Of a DNA stretch of 64,000 nucleotides, positions 45,273 to 51,568 are shown one piece after another (positions within the stretch are counted from its first letter, which is position 1; every line of letters begins with the position of its first letter). Under the pieces are notes generated by a model. It saw only the letters and a list, made by a program, of their open reading frames with translations, searched no databases and was not told where the DNA came from. The position numbers and the translations under genes are program-made. Source of the DNA: Capnocytophaga cynodegmi DSM 19736 (lineage in GTDB: Bacteria > Bacteroidota > Bacteroidia > Flavobacteriales > Flavobacteriaceae); the NCBI RefSeq assembly GCF_000379185.1, contig NZ_KB900726.1:62001-126000 (forward strand), written 5' to 3'.

Positions 45273-46730
45273 CTATCCGACGCTTCCTTCCAAAGAGATT
45301 TCCAATAATTTCTGAGCTTCTACGGCAAATTCCATTGGGAGTTTGTTTAAAACCTCCTTGCTGAAGCCGTTTACAATTAGGGCGATGGCTTTTTCCGTGT
45401 CGATACCGCGTTGGTTGCAGTAGAAAATTTGGTCTTCCCCGATTTTTGAAGTTGTGGCTTCGTGTTCTATTTGAGCGGTCTTGTTTTTCGCTTCGATGTA
45501 CGGAAAGGTATGAGCTCCGCACTCGTTGCCCATCAAAAGGGAATCACATTGCGAGAAGTTTCGTGCATTCTCGGCGTTCGGACTAACTTTCACCAATCCT
45601 CGATAAGAATTCTGCGATTGTCCGGCAGAAATCCCTTTTGAAATAATAGTTGAACGGGTGTTTTTCCCTAAGTGAATCATTTTGGTTCCTGTATCCGCCT
45701 GTTGGAAGTGATTGGTTACGGCGATGGAGTAAAATTCCCCAATCGAATTATCTCCTTTTAGCACACACGATGGATATTTCCACGTTACTGCGGAACCTGT
45801 CTCAACCTGCGTCCAAGATATTTTAGCGTTTTTTTCACATAGTCCGCGTTTGGTTACAAAATTGAAAACTCCTCCTTTACCATCTTTATCCCCCGGGAAC
45901 CAATTCTGAACGGTAGAGTATTTTATCTCGGCATCGTCCAAAGCTATGAGCTCCACTACGGCAGCGTGTAATTGGTTTTCGTCACGTTGCGGAGCGGTAC
46001 ATCCTTCAAGATAAGACACGTAGCTACCTTCATCGGCAATGACCAAAGTACGCTCGAACTGCCCTGTACCTGCCTGATTGATTCGGAAATAGGTAGAAAG
46101 TTCCATCGGACAACGAACGCCTTTCGGTACATAACAGAAAGACCCATCGGAAAATACCGCCGAGTTCAGGGCAGCATAGAAATTGTCGGTTTTAGGTACG
46201 ACAGAGCCGATGTATTTTTTCACCAATTCGGGGTGTTCTTGAATGGCTTCGGAGATAGAACAGAAGATGATTCCTTTTTCTGCCAATGTCTTTTTGAAAG
46301 TTGTCGCCACCGAAACGGAATCCATCACGATGTCCATCGCAACAGGGGCAACGCCTGTTAAACGTTTCTGTTCTTCAATGGAAATACCTAATTTGTTAAA
46401 AGTTTCAAGAAGTTTTGGATCTACTTCATCTAAACTTTCGTATTGAGGTTTCTGCTTGGGTGCGGAATAATACGAAATGTCTTGGAAATTAGGTTTTTCG
46501 TATTTTACATTTGCCCACTCAGGTTCTTCCATTTCTTTCCAAATGCGGAAAGCCTCAAGACGCCAATTAGTCATCCACTCAGGTTCGTTTTTCTTTTTGG
46601 AAATCGCAATTACAATTTCCTCATTGAGCCCCTTTGGGAATGTTTCGGCTTCGATATCGGTATAAAAACCATAGGCATACTCCTTGGTTTGTAGTTCGTC
46701 ACGTAAATCGTCTTCTGTGTATTTTGCCAT
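45273..46730 (-). CDS. sufB: Fe-S cluster assembly protein SufB
   Basis: The 485-residue SufB has the N-terminal [16 protein letters not shown] segment, the beta-helix core with [17 protein letters not shown], and the conserved C-terminal [21 protein letters not shown] and [21 protein letters not shown]. It forms the scaffold with SufC and SufD. Full length. It lies 79 bp after a four-helix-bundle gene; in most relatives an A-type carrier gene or regulator would be next, so this is an insertion. Confidence 0.96.
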   Translation of the reverse strand: MAKYTEDDLRDELQTKEYAYGFYTDIEAETFPKGLNEEIVIAISKKKNEPEWMTNWRLEAFRIWKEMEEPEWANVKYEKPNFQDISYYSAPKQKPQYESLDEVDPKLLETFNKLGISIEEQKRLTGVAPVAMDIVMDSVSVATTFKKTLAEKGIIFCSISEAIQEHPELVKKYIGSVVPKTDNFYAALNSAVFSDGSFCYVPKGVRCPMELSTYFRINQAGTGQFERTLVIADEGSYVSYLEGCTAPQRDENQLHAAVVELIALDDAEIKYSTVQNWFPGDKDGKGGVFNFVTKRGLCEKNAKISWTQVETGSAVTWKYPSCVLKGDNSIGEFYSIAVTNHFQQADTGTKMIHLGKNTRSTIISKGISAGQSQNSYRGLVKVSPNAENARNFSQCDSLLMGNECGAHTFPYIEAKNKTAQIEHEATTSKIGEDQIFYCNQRGIDTEKAIALIVNGFSKEVLNKLPMEFAVEAQKLLEISLEGSVG

Positions 46731-46756
46731 AGTTTTAGTTTTTAAGTTTAAGGTCT

Positions 46757-47268
46757 AAGGTTCAAAGTTCAAGGTTTAAAGAGTGAACTCTGAATATGTA
46801 ACCTTAAAATTACTTATATTTTATGCCTTTTAAATTGCTGTTAATTAAATAATTGATAAATATATTTATTTTCTTGCTTAAAATTTCAGTCTGATTTTTT
46901 AGTTTGATAAATTCTTCTTCGGAAATGAATCCTCTATCCAAAATTCGATACAATTGCGACCTTGTCTCTCCACAAGAAGCCTTCGCTATTGATAAAAATT
47001 GTATAAATTCCTTGTTTCCATTACGTTCAAAGCCTTCTGCGATATTATCCATTATTGATCCTGACGCACCATCAATTTGATTACTTAAACGAAAATTACT
47101 TTTAAGTGCTGAATTTTCGATGATTTGATAAACATCATTGCTAAGTATTCTTGCCAATTGCCAAATTTCTAAGTCTTCAAATCTTTTTATCGTAGCCATA
47201 TTGTGTTTTTAAGATTGAATGTGTAAAGTTTCCGACAAAACCTTGAACATTAAACTTTGAACCTTGAA
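46757..47268. repeat. Inverted repeats bracketing the four-helix-bundle gene
   Basis: Left 46757-46775 (aaggttcaaagttcaaggt) and right 47241-47268 hold the same motif in opposite orientation; a 13-bp core (aaggttcaaagtt / aactttgaacctt at 47253-47265) is perfect. The gene lies between them. Confidence 0.72.
46810..47199 (-). CDS. Four-helix-bundle protein (S23 / avd-like family)
   Basis: The 129-residue helical protein has the signature FEDLEIWQLARILSNDVYQI and DNIAEGFERNGNKEFIQFL of the four-helix-bundle (S23-ribosomal-protein-like) family. Relatives occur as inserts in 23S rRNA genes or as Avd proteins of diversity-generating retroelements. Neither a reverse transcriptase nor rRNA is present here. 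It is wedged between the A-type carrier gene and sufB and is flanked by inverted repeats, suggesting a mobile unit. Function unknown. Confidence 0.87.
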   Translation of the reverse strand: MATIKRFEDLEIWQLARILSNDVYQIIENSALKSNFRLSNQIDGASGSIMDNIAEGFERNGNKEFIQFLSIAKASCGETRSQLYRILDRGFISEEEFIKLKNQTEILSKKINIFINYLINSNLKGIKYK

Positions 47269-47272
47269 TTAT

Positions 47273-47602
47273 TTACAACGAAAAACTCTCTCCACAGCCG
47301 CAAGTTCTGTTGGCGTTGGGATTGTTGAATACAAAGCCTTTTCCGTTAAGTCCGCCTGAATATTCAAGGGTTGTACCTACCAAATAGAGAAAACTCTTTT
47401 TGTTTACAGCAATGCGTATTCCGTTGTTTTCAAATATTTTATCGTCGGCGTCAGTAGTTTTGTCGAATTTGAGTTCATAGGAAAGTCCGCTACAACCACC
47501 GCTTTTTACGCCCACACGTACAAAATCGGTTGTAGGGTCGAAATTATCATCTTCCATCAAGGAAATTAGTTTCTTTTTTGCTTGTTCAGATACTTGAATC
47601 AT
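47273..47602 (-). CDS. A-type Fe-S carrier (HesB/IscA/SufA family)
   Basis: A 109-residue A-type carrier with the three conserved cysteines: GGCSGLSY and the C-terminal CGCG. It should transfer Fe-S clusters from the SUF scaffold to apoproteins. It is the first gene of the minus-strand suf segment and has its own promoter (47670-47699), over which an 11-bp inverted repeat lies. SufA versus IscA or ErpA cannot be decided from sequence. Confidence 0.93.
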   Translation of the reverse strand: MIQVSEQAKKKLISLMEDDNFDPTTDFVRVGVKSGGCSGLSYELKFDKTTDADDKIFENNGIRIAVNKKSFLYLVGTTLEYSGGLNGKGFVFNNPNANRTCGCGESFSL

Positions 47603-47669
47603 TGTGTTTTACGTTTTGATTACTTTCTAAAAAAAAGCTAAATATATGATATATATCAGGTTTTGTTGG

Positions 47670-47699
47670 CAAAAATAGCACATATAATTCAAATACCAA
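47670..47699 (-). promoter_or_regulatory. Promoter of the A-type carrier gene
   Basis: Minus strand TTG (47697-47699), 19 bp, TATTTTTG (47670-47677). Confidence 0.68.
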
Positions 47700-47733
47700 C
47701 ATATATATAATTAAATTATACGTATGTTGGTAT
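47693..47733. promoter_or_regulatory. 11-bp inverted repeat overlapping the -33 element
   Basis: Arms ataccaacata (47693-47703) and tatgttggtat (47723-47733) are perfect complements with a 19-bp AT-rich centre. The left arm covers the -33 TTG. It may be an operator or a weak hairpin. Confidence 0.5.
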
Positions 47734-47792
47734 AAGATTTTCTTATTATTAATCCGTAAGTGGTTGAAAAATAGTTAGAATTTCATTGAAAG

Positions 47793-48350
47793 CTATTTTG
47801 AAATGGCATCTAACAAACTGCGAACTTTATCACTATTCCAATTTGCAATTCGTTCGCTTTTTGCTCGGACAACTCCGTGTTTGTCAATGATATATCCCGA
47901 AGGTATTTTTTCTGCATCAAAAGGCATTTTCTCACCTATGATTAAATAAGTCACTTTAAAGTTATAACCTCTCTTGGACATTAATTCTTCTACCGGAGAA
48001 GGTAATTCATTGGTAATTATATAGAAATCAACTTTCTCTTTGTAGTCATTGTAGAGCTTTTGTATGCCAGATAAATCGGCAACACTGGTAACTCTCCACG
48101 ATGACCAGAAATAAACAAAGGAAGGTTTCTTTCCTTCTGACTGAGAAAAGTTGAACTCTTTGTCATCTCGGTCTTTTAATTTCCAATCAAAGTCAATTTT
48201 ATATTGTTCATTGGCAGGAAGAACCTCAACAGAGCTGGAAAATATCCGTTGTAAGATTATCTTACTTTCATATCCCAAAGGAGTTACGAAAAAAGCGAGA
48301 ATAAATAAAATTAATGCGAGATTTAATATAGTTTTTAGTTTCATCTTCAA
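47793..48350 (-). CDS. TlpA/thioredoxin-like protein without catalytic cysteines
   Basis: A 185-residue protein with one N-terminal membrane anchor (about 8-28) and a thioredoxin-like fold. At the place of the usual WCxxC, the sequence reads FWSSWRVTS, so both redox cysteines are missing. A C-terminal YIIDKHGVVRAKSE is typical of the AhpC-TSA/TlpA group. It probably lies in the periplasm and may have a structural or binding role. Not linked closely to neighbours. Confidence 0.82.
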   Translation of the reverse strand: MKMKLKTILNLALILFILAFFVTPLGYESKIILQRIFSSSVEVLPANEQYKIDFDWKLKDRDDKEFNFSQSEGKKPSFVYFWSSWRVTSVADLSGIQKLYNDYKEKVDFYIITNELPSPVEELMSKRGYNFKVTYLIIGEKMPFDAEKIPSGYIIDKHGVVRAKSERIANWNSDKVRSLLDAISK

Positions 48351-48451
48351 GTAAGTAAGGGAATTAATTGCCCTAAAAAAGTTTAAAAAAACGATTAAAA
48401 GTTTATAAAATTAGATAACTTGCGAAAGCTAATAGAAGATAGAGAACAAAA

Positions 48452-48476
48452 GCCCAAAAGATACGTTCTTTTGAGC
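48452..48476 (-). terminator. Terminator after odhB
   Basis: 10-bp stem gcccaaaaga / tcttttgagc with one wobble pair and a 5-nt loop, then TTTTG on the minus strand, 25 bp past the odhB stop. Confidence 0.65.
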
Positions 48477-48500
48477 CTTTATTTTCTTATTGAAGTGCTT

Positions 48501-49715
48501 TTATAATTCTAAAGCTGCTTTAGCATTGCCATTCATTAGGATTTCTACGGGGTTTTCCAACGCTTCTTTCACAGCTACTAAGAAACCAACCGATTCGCGT
48601 CCGTCAATAATGCGATGGTCATACGAAAGTGCGACATACATTACCGGAGCTATCGTAATTTGTCCGTTTTTAACCACAGCTCGTTCTACAACATTGTGCA
48701 TTCCTAAAATTCCTGATTGTGGTGGATTGATAATAGGAGTAGAGAGCATCGAACCGAAGACACCTCCGTTGGTAATAGTGAATGTTCCTCCCGTCATTTC
48801 GTCGACAGTAATCTGACCATCACGAGCTCGTACCGCTAAACGCTTAACTTCTGCTTCAACACCGCGGAATGATAAATTTTCAGCGTTGCGAATTACCGGA
48901 ACCATCAATCCTTTAGGACCAGAAACGGCAATTGAAATATCATAGAAGTTATACGTTACCTTTTCTTGCCCATCAATCATCGAATTTACGTCAGGATACA
49001 TCTTTAAAGCCCTAACTACTGCCAACGTAAAGAAAGACATAAATCCTAAATTCACATTATGTTTCTCTTTAAAGGCATCTTTGTACTGATTTCGAAGCTG
49101 GTAAATCGCACTCATATCTACCTCATTGAAGGTTGTTAGCATTGCTGTTTCATTTTTGGCAGATACTAATCTTTCTGAGACTTTACGGCGGAGCATTGAC
49201 ATTTTAGTTCGCGTTTCACTGCGACTTCCTCCCGTAGGTGTGCCCATAGATGGCTTCGAAGCCTTTAAAGCATCGTCTTTAGTGATACGTCCATCTCTTC
49301 CTGTGCCTTTTACAGCCGATACAGGGATTTCTTTTTCTTCTAATATTTTACGAGCTGCCGGACTTGGGGCATTTGTTGCATAAGTTGCCTTTTCGGCTGG
49401 TACTTCTGCTACTTTCTTTTCTTCTTTTTTAGGTTCCTCTTTCTTAGTAGGTTCAGATGTAGCGTTTCCTGAAGGTTTTGTAGCTGAAGTATCGATTAAG
49501 CATACTACTTGACCTACTTTTACTGCATCACCTTCCTCAGCTTGTAGCGTAATTACGCCACTGGCTTCGGCAGGAAGTTCGAGGGTTGCTTTATCTGAAT
49601 CAACTTCGGCGATAGCTTGGTCTTTTTCTACATAATCACCCGTCTTTACAAGCCAACGTGCGATTTCTACTTCCGTGATAGATTCTCCCGGTGAGGGAAC
49701 TTTCATTTCTAACAT
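48501..49715 (-). CDS. odhB: 2-oxoglutarate dehydrogenase E2, dihydrolipoyl succinyltransferase
   Basis: The 404-residue E2 component has a lipoyl domain (about 1-76; lipoylated Lys in DSDKATLELP), a Lys/Glu/Pro linker, a peripheral subunit-binding domain (SPAARKILEEKEI...GRDGRITKDD) and a catalytic acyltransferase domain ending with HRIIDGRESVGFL. It partners with SucA, encoded further upstream on the same strand, in the TCA cycle. A coiled-coil gene, a repeat array and a hypothetical gene lie between odhB and sucA. Confidence 0.95.
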   Translation of the reverse strand: MLEMKVPSPGESITEVEIARWLVKTGDYVEKDQAIAEVDSDKATLELPAEASGVITLQAEEGDAVKVGQVVCLIDTSATKPSGNATSEPTKKEEPKKEEKKVAEVPAEKATYATNAPSPAARKILEEKEIPVSAVKGTGRDGRITKDDALKASKPSMGTPTGGSRSETRTKMSMLRRKVSERLVSAKNETAMLTTFNEVDMSAIYQLRNQYKDAFKEKHNVNLGFMSFFTLAVVRALKMYPDVNSMIDGQEKVTYNFYDISIAVSGPKGLMVPVIRNAENLSFRGVEAEVKRLAVRARDGQITVDEMTGGTFTITNGGVFGSMLSTPIINPPQSGILGMHNVVERAVVKNGQITIAPVMYVALSYDHRIIDGRESVGFLVAVKEALENPVEILMNGNAKAALEL

Positions 49716-49766
49716 AGTATTATTAGTTTTAAGTATGAGTTTTTATTTATTGTGTTCTACAAATTA

Positions 49767-50096
49767 CTATCTTGATGTTTCAATTCCGAATTCTCTCCAT
49801 CTTGCTTTGGGCATTGCTAATTTAGCAACGGCATTTGCTTCCCTCATTTGCTCTTGAATTGCGTTAAGTTTGCTAACAAATTCTTCTGTTTTGGCTTTGA
49901 GTTCTGCTTTTAGGCGTTCTTGCTCGTTATTAAGGGTAATTGCTTCTTCACATTGTTTTTCAAGTAGCGAAGTGAAGTCGGAACCAATTCCTCTTTTTTG
50001 TACCTCTTGGGCATTGTTTTTTAATCCTGCTACCATTAGCTGAGCTTTTGCGATAAGCTCGGCGTAGCTTACTTTGGGTCTGCTTGATTTAGCCAT
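49767..50096 (-). CDS. Small coiled-coil protein, WREFGIE family, paralog 2
   Basis: A 109-residue charged protein with N-terminal basic segment MAKSSRPKVSYAELIAKAQ, a coiled coil (about 45-90) and the end KARWREFGIETSR. Paralogous to 44025-44336. Not assigned to a named family; a nucleic-acid-binding role is possible because of the basic N-terminus, but unproven. Array D starts 58 bp upstream of its start codon. Gap to odhB is 51 bp, so it may be co-transcribed with it. Confidence 0.72.
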   Translation of the reverse strand: MAKSSRPKVSYAELIAKAQLMVAGLKNNAQEVQKRGIGSDFTSLLEKQCEEAITLNNEQERLKAELKAKTEEFVSKLNAIQEQMREANAVAKLAMPKARWREFGIETSR

Positions 50097-50153
50097 ATTA
50101 ATTGTTTTTTAGTTATTATGTTTCTATATAAAATTTGTAACTTAGTTTATAGA

Positions 50154-50426
50154 TTTTCTATCTTCGGAATGATTTTTCTGATGTTAGAATTCTTTTTTCT
50201 TGCTTTTGGAAAGAGATTTCTGTTGTCTGGCTTTATAAAAACTATGTTTGTCATCTGTTTTCGGATATGAAGCAGATAGTTTCTTACTTGAAGCAACTGA
50301 TTTCTGAATAAAAGTAGTCTGTTTTTCATCAGAAGTAATCAATTTCTGATGCGAAGCAAACTATTCCAGAAGTGAAGCAATCAATTTCTGATATGAAGCA
50401 ACTAATTCCTGAGATAAAAAATAATA
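50154..50426. repeat. Degenerate tandem array D, 21-bp period, 13 units
   Basis: The tttct(g) core recurs at 50154/155, 50175, 50196, 50217, 50259, 50280, 50301, 50343, 50364, 50385 and 50406, all on a 21-bp grid, with weaker units at 50238 and 50322. Typical units read tttctgatatgaagcaacta. Confidence 0.9.
50236..50285. repeat. 50-bp direct repeat, copy 1
   Basis: Identical to 51411-51460 except for one base. It forms part of array D. Confidence 0.9.
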
Positions 50427-50457
50427 AAAAGAACGTGTTTTTTGTTTGTTTCTTTAT

Positions 50458-51219
50458 TTAAAAGTATTCTATCTTGCGTACTACAATGGTTTCGGGAGTA
50501 TCTCCTGTGTAGCCTACCTTTTCAATCCAATTTCCTTTTTTGTCGTACTTGTATTTAAAGGTAACTTTTTTTTGTAGCTTTTCTCCTTGAAAATATTCGG
50601 TTTCGGAGCATTCTCCTTTTTCATTGTGTTTAGCGGAAACCTGTAGTATTGATTTACCTTCTTGAGAAAGTCCCCATCCACTCTTACTTTCGTAATCATA
50701 GACTCCAAAAAGATTTGTTGGAGAATTTATATCTTTTTTATGATACTTAAAAACTTCTGTTGTTCCTTCGTTGTCTTTTTTTCTTTTAATAAAGGTTTCA
50801 TACATTAACTCTCCGTTGGAATCATATACTTCTTTTTCGGAAAGAAGATTCTCATTGTATTTATAGATGATTCTTCTGTTTAATGAATTATCCCCATTGT
50901 AGATTCTTTCTTCAGTAATGTCTTCACCTTTATACTTATAGGTAATTCTTCTTACTACGATTCCTTTTTGATAAAAAATCTTTTCTATCTTTTTTCCGTT
51001 TTTGTCAAATGAAATATCAAAATTGAAGGAAAGCTCGTTCGTGTTTTCTCCCATTTTAATCTCTTTCCCTACTTTTGTAGCCACATATTCGCGTTCAATT
51101 ATCTTTTTTACGTTTTTAGTGACCTGATATTTTTTCCAATCGCTTTCAGGGTTGTTTTTATTTTCCATATTGTAGGAAAATAATATGATACTTGCTAATA
51201 ATAAACTGAAAATTTTCAT
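50458..51219 (-). CDS. Hypothetical secreted protein with repeated FDKNG/YKY-type strands
   Basis: A 253-residue protein with a hydrophobic N-terminus (about 1-15). The body is a series of short beta-hairpin repeats such as YKYNENLLSEKEVYDSNGEL and KYDKKGNWIEKVGY, as in YD-repeat-like or MORN-like antitoxin-type proteins. No named family is recognised. It is flanked by two 50-bp direct repeats (50236-50285 and 51411-51460), which suggests insertion into, or movement with, the repeat array. Confidence 0.68.
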   Translation of the reverse strand: MKIFSLLLASIILFSYNMENKNNPESDWKKYQVTKNVKKIIEREYVATKVGKEIKMGENTNELSFNFDISFDKNGKKIEKIFYQKGIVVRRITYKYKGEDITEERIYNGDNSLNRRIIYKYNENLLSEKEVYDSNGELMYETFIKRKKDNEGTTEVFKYHKKDINSPTNLFGVYDYESKSGWGLSQEGKSILQVSAKHNEKGECSETEYFQGEKLQKKVTFKYKYDKKGNWIEKVGYTGDTPETIVVRKIEYF

Positions 51220-51410
51220 AAAGTAATCTTATTAAATGTTTTTCAAATCATAAGAGTCTTTTTAAAGACCATTGGTTGGTAATTCTATTATTTTGTTAGC
51301 TCAATTACTGCTACACCATTTTTATCTTCTTTGCTGTATCTCTTAATAGCTTTTTCTTGTTCCAAAAAAGTTAACTTATTAATTTTATCAGAACTCTGTT
51401 TTATCAATTC

Positions 51411-51460
51411 TAAAAACTATGTTTGTCATCTGTTTTCGGATATGAAGCAGGTAGTTTCTT
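51411..51460. repeat. 50-bp direct repeat, copy 2
   Basis: 49 of 50 bases equal to 50236-50285, 1175 bp away, with the same orientation. Confidence 0.9.
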
Positions 51461-51521
51461 TCTTAAAGCAATATCGAAACAAAATTACGTATATTATTTC
51501 ATTATAAGGTATTTATATAAC

Positions 51522-51562
51522 GTATACTTTGCCAAAGCTACGAAAACTTCGGCAAAGTATAC
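51522..51562 (-). terminator. Probable terminator after sucA
   Basis: 12-bp perfect inverted repeat gtatactttgcc / ggcaaagtatac with a 17-nt loop, 7 bp past the sucA stop. There is no strong T-run, so it may also be an mRNA-stabilising stem. Confidence 0.5.
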
Positions 51563-51568
51563 CTATTA

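Larger units (their letters stand above)
50097..50457. other. Intergenic region holding array D
   Basis: 361 bp between the coiled-coil gene and the next hypothetical gene. Almost entirely 21-bp repeats. The 60-codon open frame here is repeat-derived and not called a gene. Confidence 0.8.
51220..51568. other. Intergenic region with repeat copy and hairpin
   Basis: 349 bp between the hypothetical gene and sucA. It contains the second 50-bp direct repeat copy (51411-51460) and a long hairpin (51522-51562). The rest shows nothing recognisable. Confidence 0.7.

Noticed and set aside
50147-50329. 60-codon minus-strand frame in array D
   Set aside because: Peptide is a 7-residue repeat produced by the 21-bp unit, so it reflects the array rather than a gene.
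27322-50426. CRISPR arrays
   Set aside because: Units abut each other with no unique spacers of 25-40 bp, and no cas gene is present.
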